A stretch of DNA of 64,000 nucleotides from Brucepastera parasyntrophica. GTDB lineage: Bacteria; Spirochaetota; Spirochaetia; Treponematales; Treponemataceae. The stretch covers positions 2,226,501-2,290,500 of the forward strand of contig NZ_CP084606.1 in the NCBI RefSeq assembly GCF_022376835.1, read 5' to 3'. A model generated the notes under the pieces. It searched no databases. It was not told the DNA's origin and was given only the letters and a program-made list of their open reading frames with translations. This document shows, piece by piece, positions 10,374 through 18,395 of this stretch (positions within the stretch are counted from its first letter, which is position 1; the number at the start of each line of letters is the position of its first letter). The translations under genes were made by a program, and so were the position numbers.

Positions 10374-10937
10374 TTAGGGGTGATATACTGCTATTACGGC
10401 CGCTATCATGTTTTTTTCTTTGCTGTCTGCCGCCGTACCGGTATATTCAGGGGTGAGTTCGACAGACTGTCTGTCCCCTCCGAGTATGATTCTGCCGGTA
10501 TACAATACCCGGCTCGCATCCCTGAGCGTTCCCTCCACGCAGATGATATATTCACCTGACGGGACCCTGTTTCCGTTCTGATCGCTCCCGTCCCATTTGA
10601 ATGATAACGGCCCTGTTTTGGGCGTCGCTCCTGTTACGGCGTCGATATTTTTCCGGGGAGCATTTGCGATATCCGAACGTTCAAGCCATACGGGAACACA
10701 GTTCGGTCTTTTTTTCCATCCGCCCTTGCCGGTAAATTTTGTTACAAACAGTGTCTTCACCAGGTTTCCCTCACTGTCTTCCACCCAGACCGCAATCTGG
10801 TTGCTGGCAAAGCCGCTTTGCCGCGTAAATGTGAGGGAAACAGAAACATCAGCTGCCGGCGTTTCTGCGGTCAGACAGGGAACAAATACGGCAGCCAGTA
10901 ATACCGCCGCAGCCATAATACCATATAGTTTTTTCAT
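10374..10937 (-). CDS. DUF2271-type exported protein
   Basis: A 187-residue protein with an N-terminal signal peptide (hydrophobic residues 5-23, cleavage near AETPA). The domain resembles DUF2271 (predicted periplasmic, beta-rich), with 'QIAVWVEDSEGNLVKTLFV' at the start and 'FKWDGSDQNGNRVPSGEY' later, like a FlgD-type Ig fold. A stretch 'DAVTGATPKTG' recalls the FMN-attachment motif of FMN-binding domains. AAGGAGG precedes the start. It heads a three-gene operon with two flavoproteins, which hints at an envelope flavin or redox role; this is inference. Confidence 0.75.
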   Translation of the reverse strand: MKKLYGIMAAAVLLAAVFVPCLTAETPAADVSVSLTFTRQSGFASNQIAVWVEDSEGNLVKTLFVTKFTGKGGWKKRPNCVPVWLERSDIANAPRKNIDAVTGATPKTGPLSFKWDGSDQNGNRVPSGEYIICVEGTLRDASRVLYTGRIILGGDRQSVELTPEYTGTAADSKEKNMIAAVIAVYHP

Positions 10938-11034
10938 AAAGCATGCCTCCTTGCGTTATATGCCTTCCGGTTCCGATACGGTATTTCCATAACAGGAATT
11001 TTTCCGGAAAAGCTCAAATACAGTATAGCCGTTT

Positions 11035-12141
11035 TTATTCAGTCTGACAAAGTTTTGTTCTCAGTAAAGCAATATTTTTTTGTGTCAGATATCCGCCCGT
11101 AATATAAAAGCCGGCAAAATCCTGTGAGTGGTCACCTGTCTCGGTCAGGGTTTTCCCGAGTATTTTTTCCAGCGAATAGCGGAGCAGGGGACTGTCACGG
11201 AACTGTCCTATGCCGGTGTCTGAAGTTTTTTTGTAATCTTCCGCAATTTCCCGCCAGGGAACCCCGCACAGAGCCGCAAGCAGAGCGCAGACGACGCCGG
11301 TCCGGTCGGAGCCCAATCTGCAGTGTACCAGGACAGGAGCCTCATGGGTTCCTATAAACCGTACAATGTCTGCGAATACCGCGCTGAACCGTTTTCCCGC
11401 GGAATCGAAATAAGCGTCTTCGTATGAGGTGTCCGTAAAATACACATTCCCTTTATCGATAAGCTGTTTGTGATAGACGCTTATTGTTTCCCCATTTGCC
11501 TCAAGCGCCTTTTCCTCTCCGGACAGGCAGACTACCGAGGCGATTCCGGTTTCCTCCATTAATTCTTTTACAATCGCGCTCCTGCTGTCTTCGGTTTCAA
11601 ATTGCCTGAAGGATTTCTTGTACGGATGATAAGACCGGAACAGGCCTTCCGCTCCTAGGACTTTCCGGAAATTGCTTATAACCATGCGGTCCTGCGCATT
11701 TTTCAGATTAAAATCCCTCAGTGTTTTTATATACTCTGCCTTCCGTTTTTTTTCTTCAAAAAAGAGGCGGTCGTCTTCCGGAAACAGAACAGCGTAATTT
11801 TCAAGAAAGGAACAGGCAAAGTCTGATTCTTCTTTACTGACAAGATTACGGCGGATTCCGTCATCGTCAAAAAAAATAAAATTGAATTCCGGATATCCGG
11901 AATTTCCCGGCGTCCGGATAAGATCCGTTTTTATCCTGAGCATCCATTTTTTTTCCGGTTTTTCCGGCGGCAGTTTCCATGCGGGGTCCGGTTCGGGCAG
12001 CCACTTATTAAAAGGCCCGCCAAGAAAAATGGCGGTATCGTCCTTAACCGTATAGCCGGTATGTTGCATATAAAACAGGGCTTCGTCCAGTGTAAAGGTT
12101 ATCCTGGTGTTGTCACCTGAAAGATGGTAAAGGTCATGCAT
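11035..12141 (-). CDS. Tyrosine/dual-specificity phosphatase with N-terminal glycogen-binding-like domain
   Basis: A 368-residue protein. The C-terminal half has the active-site loop HCRLGSDRTG (about 269-278), the HCx5R signature of protein tyrosine phosphatases, within a bacterial Tyr_phosphatase_3-like context. Residues about 30-105 look like a CBM48/AMPK glycogen-binding E-set domain: 'IFLGGPFNKW', a Trp-Leu-Arg strand and 'YPEFNFIFFDDDG'. That pairing resembles the glucan phosphatases laforin and SEX4, with domain order as in laforin. Whether it acts on phosphoglucan or on proteins is unknown. It is divergent from the diguanylate cyclase gene. Confidence 0.78.
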   Translation of the reverse strand: MHDLYHLSGDNTRITFTLDEALFYMQHTGYTVKDDTAIFLGGPFNKWLPEPDPAWKLPPEKPEKKWMLRIKTDLIRTPGNSGYPEFNFIFFDDDGIRRNLVSKEESDFACSFLENYAVLFPEDDRLFFEEKKRKAEYIKTLRDFNLKNAQDRMVISNFRKVLGAEGLFRSYHPYKKSFRQFETEDSRSAIVKELMEETGIASVVCLSGEEKALEANGETISVYHKQLIDKGNVYFTDTSYEDAYFDSAGKRFSAVFADIVRFIGTHEAPVLVHCRLGSDRTGVVCALLAALCGVPWREIAEDYKKTSDTGIGQFRDSPLLRYSLEKILGKTLTETGDHSQDFAGFYITGGYLTQKNIALLRTKLCQTE

Positions 12142-12482
12142 ATAATATCCTGAAAAATAAGAATAACAACCGCTGTAAAACAGGTACTGGCTTTTCCCTT
12201 CCGGAGTTTCATATACGCGGAAAGTATAATGCGGTGTAGTTTGACATACCGGAGAACGGTTTGTTCTTCAAAGCCCGCTGTATGCGTATTTATTCCAGTA
12301 TATGGGCTCTGCGGCGTTATTGTCAAACCGGTGAAAAATAACATATATTTCAGTGAAACAAACGAAATACAAACAAAAAAGTGAAAAACTTGAGTATATT
12401 ATAATTATAACATTATTTTAGGCAGTAAAATAATTGTTTGGGCGGATAAATATATATTGAAAAACAACAAGGAGAGAGTGTC
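12142..12482. other. Divergent intergenic region
   Basis: A 341-bp gap between the divergent phosphatase and diguanylate cyclase genes. The side next to the cyclase gene is strongly A/T-rich and holds TATAAT-like hexamers (around 12226 and 12395-12405), but no clean -35/-10 pair could be fixed. No gene or large repeat is seen. Confidence 0.5.
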
Positions 12483-13676
12483 ATGCTGTCTGAAATTCTG
12501 TATAACCTCATAGATGTTGATGTTAAAACCCTCATCGCGGTGCTCTTTTGGGGAAATCTTACCTCGGTTTCCCTTGTATTTTCATTTCAGATCGCGAGCA
12601 AAAACGTAAGCGAAAGAAAGCTGGCGGCCTACTTTATCACCGCAAAGCTGCTCCAGGCCGTTGCCTATCTGCTTATTTTTTTCCGCGGCTTTTTTCCCGA
12701 TTTTCTGACAGTGAATCTCGGTAATTCGTTAATACTCGCCGGTTTTTATTTTGAGGCCATATCGATTTTTATCGTAGTGCATGAGGAAAATAAAAAATGG
12801 CATCATCTGGTTCTGGTTATTGCCGTTATTTCAATTATAGTTTTTAATATAATCGAATACACTACTCCGGACACCTCTCTCAGAATTACCGTTTCCTCCT
12901 TCACTGTCTTTTTGATACTGCTTGTTCCCAGCCTGAAGCTGCTCCTGTCAAATAAATCAACCTGGTTTAAAAGAAGCGTCGGTGTATATTATATAGTTTT
13001 TGTGGCCCTCCTTTTGCCCCGCGGCATATATGCCATAAGCAACACGGAAGCGGATATTTTTACCAATTTTCTTATACAGAGTCTTACCTTCCTCGCGCTT
13101 GTGATGCTGATGGTTTTCAGTCTTTCCGCCTATCTTCTTTTACTGAAGGAAAGTTCGGATAAGGTAATCCATCATATGGCAACAAGCGATTATTTAACCG
13201 GCCTTTCGAACAGGCAGAACTTTTATGATGAAGCGAATGTTCTCTTTGATAAGATTAAAAGAAAGAAAAAAACAATGGCGGTCCTCTTCATGGACATAGA
13301 CCACTTCAAGAAAATAAATGATACCTACGGGCATACTTTTGGCGACGAGGTCCTGATACAGTTTTCAGAGAGTATCGGAAAGAGTCTCAGAGAAGACGAC
13401 CTGTCCTGCCGTTACGGCGGCGAGGAATTTGTTGTCTTTCTTTCTACAAACGGTCTGGCGAACGCAAAAAAGGTCGCAACAAGAATAATGAATGGAATAA
13501 AAGATCTCCATTTTGGTCAGTTCCCGGACTTTACATTTACGATCAGTATAGGAATTGCCTATGGCGTTCCTAAAAAAGAAGAACATCTTAATGATTATAT
13601 TGACCGCGCCGACTGCGCCCTGTATGAAGCGAAAAATAACGGCCGCAACAGAATCGAAGTATTCAAAGCGTCCTGA
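12483..13676 (+). CDS. Membrane-bound diguanylate cyclase (GGDEF)
   Basis: Makes cyclic di-GMP from two GTP. Residues 1-215 contain about seven transmembrane helices (a 7TM-like sensor module). Residues 225-395 form a GGDEF domain with 'DYLTGLSNRQNF', 'MDIDHFKKINDTYGH' and an intact active site RYGGEEF (about 310-316). The product-inhibition I-site RxxD (REDD) sits five residues before GGEEF, as in feedback-controlled enzymes. AAGGAGAG precedes the ATG. The signal is unknown; a role in motility or surface control is plausible. Confidence 0.95.
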   Translation: MLSEILYNLIDVDVKTLIAVLFWGNLTSVSLVFSFQIASKNVSERKLAAYFITAKLLQAVAYLLIFFRGFFPDFLTVNLGNSLILAGFYFEAISIFIVVHEENKKWHHLVLVIAVISIIVFNIIEYTTPDTSLRITVSSFTVFLILLVPSLKLLLSNKSTWFKRSVGVYYIVFVALLLPRGIYAISNTEADIFTNFLIQSLTFLALVMLMVFSLSAYLLLLKESSDKVIHHMATSDYLTGLSNRQNFYDEANVLFDKIKRKKKTMAVLFMDIDHFKKINDTYGHTFGDEVLIQFSESIGKSLREDDLSCRYGGEEFVVFLSTNGLANAKKVATRIMNGIKDLHFGQFPDFTFTISIGIAYGVPKKEEHLNDYIDRADCALYEAKNNGRNRIEVFKAS

Positions 13677-13691
13677 TCCGGTACGGCCGGG

Positions 13692-14552
13692 TCAGGACGG
13701 CACCATCATTCCGTCATAGGCAATGCGTATTTTTTTTCCGGTTTCCTTTGAAAAATAGGCGGAAAGTTTTTTTGCCAGCTGCGGATTTATTCTGTCCGGT
13801 TCTTCAATATGACCGAGGACAAACTGCCGTGATTTCAGCTTCCGGACAATGTTGATTGTTTCGGCAGTCGTATGTTCATTCTTCAGTATGGGATTATCAC
13901 TGTCCACCAAAGCCCTGCCGGTAAGGGGGTTTTCGGCAAATATCCCGAAAGGAAGATATACCAGATCGTAATCCGTTGCGCTAATTTCCGGGTCCGGAAT
14001 CCAGTGTTTTATTTCATCCATAATAATCAGAATTTTTTTTGTTGAATCGCCTATCTCATAGCCGAAAACAAAATCAAAGAAAAGCCTGACCGGTTTTATT
14101 GTATAGCCATTAACTGAAAAAGTTTCATCATCTTTTATGATTTGTATTTCAACCAACCCCTCCGCTTCCAGAAACTCGAGATGCTCCATAATCGCCATGG
14201 ATGATCTGAAGGATTCAGCTATTTTCTCCGGCAGGAGAATCTGGGTCGTTTTATTTTTTCCGGGTATTCGTCCCCAGTGTTTGTTTATTTCAAAAATTCT
14301 TTTTCCCGCGATGTGATCAGGGTGCCAGTGCGAAAAAAGACAAATGCTGATACGCTTAACCGAGGAACGGTTAAGCTCTACGGATATTTCTTCGGGAGTA
14401 TCTATGAGAATATCGGGACCGTGGACAAAGACGGACGGGCCAAGCCGGGAATACGGCGATCCTTTCTTTCTTGCCTCGGTACAAATCTTACAGAAACACA
14501 GCGGGCGCGGGGTCGTAATTGAACCGCTGGACCCAAGCACTTCAAGCTTCAT
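13692..14552 (-). CDS. MBL-fold metallo-hydrolase
   Basis: A 286-residue metallo-beta-lactamase-fold protein with the metal motif HWHPDH (in SHWHPDHIAGKR), an upstream ILIDTPEE strand, the late Asp in IIMDEIKHW and a C-terminal VLGHIEEPD motif. The N-terminal GSSGS and a CxxC pair (CFCKIC) resemble PhnP or RNase Z-like phosphodiesterases. The substrate is unknown. AAGGAAG precedes the start. It is divergent from the lipoprotein gene with 49 bp between them. Confidence 0.85.
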   Translation of the reverse strand: MKLEVLGSSGSITTPRPLCFCKICTEARKKGSPYSRLGPSVFVHGPDILIDTPEEISVELNRSSVKRISICLFSHWHPDHIAGKRIFEINKHWGRIPGKNKTTQILLPEKIAESFRSSMAIMEHLEFLEAEGLVEIQIIKDDETFSVNGYTIKPVRLFFDFVFGYEIGDSTKKILIIMDEIKHWIPDPEISATDYDLVYLPFGIFAENPLTGRALVDSDNPILKNEHTTAETINIVRKLKSRQFVLGHIEEPDRINPQLAKKLSAYFSKETGKKIRIAYDGMMVPS

Positions 14553-14601
14553 TATTTTCTTCCTTGACTTATAATCTGCCGTATATTAAATTTAACATAC
14601 T

Positions 14602-14988
14602 ATGAAAAAGATTATACCACTTATACTTATTCTGAGCACTGTCCTGCTGTTGTCCTGCAGGGAAAAAACTTCGGTCACACCGGAAACTGTTGCGGGTACA
14701 TACACCGGCACCATTCCGGCGGCGTCATCTCCCGGTATTGATCTTACCGTAACACTTCGTCCCGATAAAACGTGGACAGTGATTATGCTGTATATTGATG
14801 AGGACGGCGGTCCTTTTGAATCAACCGGAAAATATTCCATTGATTCTTCAGACAATACCATACGGCTGGAAACCGGTCACCGTCCCTATCTGTTCCGGAG
14901 TAAGGGTTCGGACCTTCTCTGGCTGGACGGCGACGGTAATGAAATTACCGGAGATCTGGCCGATATGTACGTTCTTCACCGCCAGTAA
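14602..14988 (+). CDS. NlpE-like lipoprotein
   Basis: A 128-residue lipoprotein: signal segment residues 3-17, then a lipobox ending LLLSC with the acylated Cys at about 18. The mature part is a small beta-barrel-like domain that starts 'VAGTYTGTIPA', as in the NlpE N-terminal domain, and ends 'ITGDLADMYVLHRQ'. NlpE senses envelope or copper stress in enterobacteria; here the role is unknown. No ribosome site is obvious. A terminator follows. Confidence 0.78.
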   Translation: MKKIIPLILILSTVLLLSCREKTSVTPETVAGTYTGTIPAASSPGIDLTVTLRPDKTWTVIMLYIDEDGGPFESTGKYSIDSSDNTIRLETGHRPYLFRSKGSDLLWLDGDGNEITGDLADMYVLHRQ

Positions 14989-15012
14989 CAGATTTTCTGT
15001 CCCGTGTTTCAT

Positions 15013-15050
15013 CCGGTGAATGCATGAGTCTGCGTTCACCGGGGCTTTTT
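15013..15050 (+). terminator. Terminator after the NlpE-like gene
   Basis: The 8-bp stem CCGGTGAA/TTCACCGG (15013-15020 with 15035-15042) with an inner GCA/TGC extension is followed closely by CTTTTT. Confidence 0.75.
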
Positions 15051-15359
15051 ATATAAAATTCCTGTTTTTGGTGTATGACTGTTTCCTTTTGCAGCCTCCG
15101 GTTATTTCTATGTGTATAAAAATACGAGTTTATGTGTATAGCCTTTGCTGTTAAGCCCATCCTGATATTGCACTTCATGTTTTCTCTTTGTTCCTGAAAA
15201 TTTTCTCCGCGGTTTTGCGCCGGACAATTCCATTTGTTTTCCGTAAAACCTGAAAAATATCCGTTCCGTTCTTCCTGGCGGTGAAAATATACCCCTGAAA
15301 AATGCATAGTTTTTTTCACCAGCTATGGTATAGTTAATCTGCATTCTAAGGAGACATCA
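15051..15359. other. Intergenic region without recognised content
   Basis: About 300 bp before the DUF898 gene. No gene with a recognisable product is seen on either strand. Two similar GTGTATA motifs (around 15110 and 15133) occur. The end holds TATAGT and the AAGGAGAC ribosome site of the next gene. Confidence 0.4.
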
Positions 15360-16403
15360 ATGAAAGAGAAATTTTCCTGTTCCCTGAACGGAAATATGTG
15401 GTGGAAGCCATATATATGCATGTTATTATTCAACATTTTTTTTCAGTTCATCATGCAGCGGAGCGAATCCTATCTTGAACTGGCAATCAGCATGAACGAT
15501 ATAATCCGCGATTTGCTCCTCATGCTTGCGTCGCTTGTTCTTATGTTGATTGTTCAGTCCGCGCTTATGGTCGCTCTTGTTAAAATAGCGCTCTCCGCAA
15601 TTTCCCTGAGCGGTATTCCTTTCCGGTTTACCGGGACAATAGGTAAGGCAATTGAAACATATACTCTTGGAATAATTTTCGTGATAATTACGTTCGGAAT
15701 ATATACCCCATGGTACATAAGAAGGGTAACGGCTTTTTGGGTTGACAATACGGAATTCGACGGAGAGCGTCCCGTTTTTCTGGGCCGGGGAGGTTCTCTC
15801 TTTAAGTACATTTTGCTTTTTGGTTTTATTCCCATTTTTGTCTGCGCCTTTTTGGGCGGGCTGCTGTCACTTTACTCTGAAATAGTAATGTATGTGGTCA
15901 TTATAGGGGCGGTCATACTTATCGCCGCCGTCCTGTCCTATTTTTATATTGTCTGGATGTTCAACATTGAATGGCGTGGAATCCGTATAAAGTGCGATGC
16001 TGTCGCCGGCCCTGCTGTGAATTTCCTGCTGGGGCAGATCGTCTTATGCGTCATTACAATTGGCATTTATATTCCGGCGATGATGGGCAAGGTATACCGG
16101 TATTTTGCTTCCTGTATTGTTCTTGAAAAGGACGGACGCGAATACGGCCGGGGCCGTCTGGACTGCGATACCTGGCAGGTTTTCAAATTTCTGTGGAAAA
16201 CAATGCTTTTAATGATTGTAACTCTGGGTATTTATACTCCCTGGGCATATGCAAATATTCTCCGGTATTTTCTCAATAACCTGTATATTGAAACGGGAAC
16301 GCCCCTTATAGGCGCTGAAGAAAAACTGCTTACAGCAGATATTTCGCAGGAAGAAAACAGGGGAAATCCGGAAGGATCAGGACGGGAAGAAAATCAGGAA
16401 TAA
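15360..16403 (+). CDS. DUF898 (YjgN-type) inner-membrane protein
   Basis: A 347-residue polytopic membrane protein with about eight helices. The DUF898 hallmark, a Gly-Ile-Tyr-x-Pro turn, occurs three times: 'TFGIYTPWYIRR' (about 118), 'TIGIYIPAMMGK' (about 236) and 'TLGIYTPWAYANI' (about 290). Function is unknown in the family. AAGGAGAC precedes the ATG. The last 20 or so residues are charged. Confidence 0.85.
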   Translation: MKEKFSCSLNGNMWWKPYICMLLFNIFFQFIMQRSESYLELAISMNDIIRDLLLMLASLVLMLIVQSALMVALVKIALSAISLSGIPFRFTGTIGKAIETYTLGIIFVIITFGIYTPWYIRRVTAFWVDNTEFDGERPVFLGRGGSLFKYILLFGFIPIFVCAFLGGLLSLYSEIVMYVVIIGAVILIAAVLSYFYIVWMFNIEWRGIRIKCDAVAGPAVNFLLGQIVLCVITIGIYIPAMMGKVYRYFASCIVLEKDGREYGRGRLDCDTWQVFKFLWKTMLLMIVTLGIYTPWAYANILRYFLNNLYIETGTPLIGAEEKLLTADISQEENRGNPEGSGREENQE

Positions 16404-16411
16404 CCGTGCGG

Positions 16412-16438
16412 GCTTCCCGCTCCATTGCTGCGGGAAGT
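16412..16438. terminator. Hairpin between convergent genes
   Basis: GCTTCCCGC (16412-16420) pairs with GCGGGAAGT (16430-16438), a 9-bp stem with one G-T pair, between the convergent DUF898 and PspC genes. The T-run only comes about 10 nt later, so termination is plausible but not certain. Confidence 0.45.
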
Positions 16439-16445
16439 CTGGCCC

Positions 16446-16628
16446 TTATTTTTTCGGCATCAGAAAAGCCGCTATAAAATAGACCAGTATACCTGCTCCG
16501 AAAATCAGGGCAAAGAAAACCCATATAATACGCATCAGTGTTACATCAACATCAAAATATTCGGCAAATCCGGCGCAGACCCCCAGAAATATTTTTCCCT
16601 CTTGAAGGCGGTATAATGTTTTTGCCAT
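16446..16628 (-). CDS. PspC-domain membrane protein
   Basis: A 60-residue PspC domain: 'LYRLQEGKIFLGVCAGFAEYFDVDV', then an amphipathic piece and one strong helix (about 33-56) ending in PKK. Minimal PspC proteins of this size are common and are tied to envelope stress. It lies 15 bp after the LPP20-like gene on the same strand, forming an ABC ATPase - lipoprotein - PspC run. Confidence 0.88.
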   Translation of the reverse strand: MAKTLYRLQEGKIFLGVCAGFAEYFDVDVTLMRIIWVFFALIFGAGILVYFIAAFLMPKK

Positions 16629-16643
16629 ATGTTTTCCCCCAGG

Positions 16644-17177
16644 TTAATTCGTTATCGCTTCATTGAAACTGCTGCGGAGCAGGCTTTTTTTAGCATCTGA
16701 CAGTGTTCCGGTCCCGTCTTTCTGATTCAGGACGGCGACTTCTTCAATTATACCATATATTCTGTCATATTCAACAAATGAAAGGATATAGCAGGTTCCG
16801 TTTTCTGAAATATACTGTTCTTCATCCTGAACAAAAAGAAGGATTTCATTTGCCGACTGATATGCTATCAGAACTATCAGTTCAAGACCAAAGATTTCCG
16901 CCTGCTGTTTTTTTTCAAATCCCTCAAGCGTTTTGAATGTTATCTCGAAAGCTTTCGGAAAAATACTGTTTCTGGTATTCTGCTTTGCCTTGATTATCGC
17001 TGCTGCCGTGTCCTCGCCCGAAGCGGCCGCCGCCGCGTATAATTTTGTTTTGCTGCGCGGAGGGCTGTTCATCCATCGCGGAGCGTCCCGGTCCACGCCT
17101 GATGTCGCGCACGCGGCGCACATCAGAACCGCCGCAGTCATTATGCACAAAAGCGCCCTGCGAATTTTACACGCCAT
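16644..17177 (-). CDS. LPP20-like lipoprotein
   Basis: A 177-residue lipoprotein with signal residues 8-22 and lipobox LMCAAC (acyl Cys about 23). The mature start 'DAPRWMNSPP..KTKLYAAAAASGEDTAAAIIKAKQN' fits the LPP20/FlgO-like family of spirochaete and Helicobacter envelope lipoproteins. The rest is alpha/beta. Its start overlaps the end of the ABC ATPase gene by 11 bp, so translation may be coupled. Function is unknown. Confidence 0.72.
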   Translation of the reverse strand: MACKIRRALLCIMTAAVLMCAACATSGVDRDAPRWMNSPPRSKTKLYAAAAASGEDTAAAIIKAKQNTRNSIFPKAFEITFKTLEGFEKKQQAEIFGLELIVLIAYQSANEILLFVQDEEQYISENGTCYILSFVEYDRIYGIIEEVAVLNQKDGTGTLSDAKKSLLRSSFNEAITN

Positions 17178-18057
17178 ATTTGCCCTGTTCGAAAATTACA
17201 TTTCTGGTATATTTTTCAGTATCATACAGCATTGAAACCGGAACGCCATAGGCGGTTTCCAGGGCCTCCCGGGTAAGGACTTCCTCAGGCGTGCCGAGAT
17301 CAATACGGTGATCGGGATAAAACAGCATAACCGTATCCGCGTATTTGCGGGTCAGTGACAGCTCATGGAGCGAAATAACAATTGAAACATCGGTATTTCT
17401 GTACAGGTCGCGGAAGAAATCCAGGGCCTTTTCCTTCTGGTATTGTTCCATCGCGAAAACAGGTTCATCCATCATAATCACTTTCGAGCCGTACAAAGCA
17501 GAAAAGGCCAGCAATACCCGCTGGTTTTCACCTTTTGAAAGTTCGTCCGGTCTGCGGTTCAGGAGTTTTTCAAGTTCCAGGGCGGAAAGTACCAGCCGGA
17601 AAAAAACATCATCTTTTGAATAATGTCCGCCGTTTTCATACACGAATTCCAGAAGGGCCTTTACAGTGATATCTTCATCAAGAATGAATTCCATATTCTG
17701 GAACAGAAAGGAGCAGACGAGATTTCGCTGGTGTTCGACTTTTTCAGTCAGGCCGGGTCCTTTTTCACCCGTATAGTTTTTCCAGTGTCCGCTCAAAACC
17801 CTCGTATCATAGCCGCACAATTCTATCTTTCCATGCGAAGGCAGTATCCGGCCTCCGGCAAGCAGCATAAAAGTCGACTTTCCCGACCCGTTCGGGCCTA
17901 CCAGACTTATAAAACCGGGCGGAATGTCGGCGGTAAATGAGTCAAACATGGGGGAAAACCACATATCCGATTTTTTGTTCGCAGGAGGATTAGTCCATGA
18001 GAAATACACATCAAAAAAACGCACCAGAGGCGCTCTGTTCTTTGTAACAGTATTCAT
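17167..18057 (-). CDS. Orphan ABC transporter ATP-binding protein
   Basis: An ABC ATPase with Walker A GPNGSGKST, a Q-loop region (LFQNMEF), signature LSKGENQR (LSGGQ variant), Walker B VIMMDEP and a switch His in SLHELSL. It has the shape of importer ATPases for metals or siderophores, but no permease is next to it. An ATG at 18084 is possible. It is rejected because a TATACT box lies only 4 nt before it, so the ATG nine codons in (18057) is preferred. The LPP20-like gene overlaps its end. Confidence 0.85.
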   Translation of the reverse strand: MNTVTKNRAPLVRFFDVYFSWTNPPANKKSDMWFSPMFDSFTADIPPGFISLVGPNGSGKSTFMLLAGGRILPSHGKIELCGYDTRVLSGHWKNYTGEKGPGLTEKVEHQRNLVCSFLFQNMEFILDEDITVKALLEFVYENGGHYSKDDVFFRLVLSALELEKLLNRRPDELSKGENQRVLLAFSALYGSKVIMMDEPVFAMEQYQKEKALDFFRDLYRNTDVSIVISLHELSLTRKYADTVMLFYPDHRIDLGTPEEVLTREALETAYGVPVSMLYDTEKYTRNVIFEQGKYGV

Positions 18058-18152
18058 TATGCTTCTTTGTTCTCTAAATAACATGGCTAGTATAGCATAA
18101 AACCCTTCAGAAAGTCCCGAAATTGTCTTCCTGAAGCGGTTTTCCGGCGGAT

Positions 18153-18182
18153 TATAGTCAAATAATTTAAATTATTTCACTC
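18153..18182. repeat. Solo palindrome related to the 49101 and 51525 repeats
   Basis: TATAGTCAAATAATTT plus its mirrored arm is identical to the left palindrome of the repeats at 49101 and 51525, except one base in the right arm (TTTCACT for TTTGACT). The rest of that repeat is absent. It lies in the 311-bp gap between the ABC ATPase and nifJ; apart from a loose GCGGGGTATTTTAT match near 18310 to the tail of the R1-R3 elements, nothing else is seen there. Confidence 0.7.
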
Positions 18183-18395
18183 TAACGATCCCTTTGATTT
18201 ATTTTCGGTATCTTATATGCAAAATTAAGCGGTGAATGTAAAAAAACAGGTATTTGGCCCTCGAAGAAATCCCAAACAGACACTTCCACTTGCAAAAATA
18301 TGCTAAGCGGGGTATTTTATATGGTAGATAAAATATAGGTATGTTTTTACCGATTTAATCTTTTCTCTTCAATTCATTTTTATAAGGACGGGAAT

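Noticed and set aside
15108-15344. 78-codon reading frame on the minus strand upstream of the DUF898 gene
   Set aside because: No ribosome site, no recognisable fold, odd Lys/Arg-rich composition, and it would overlap the DUF898 promoter area.
18085-18395. Riboswitch or attenuator upstream of nifJ
   Set aside because: Apart from the solo palindrome no conserved aptamer-like set of stems or terminator before the nifJ start was found.
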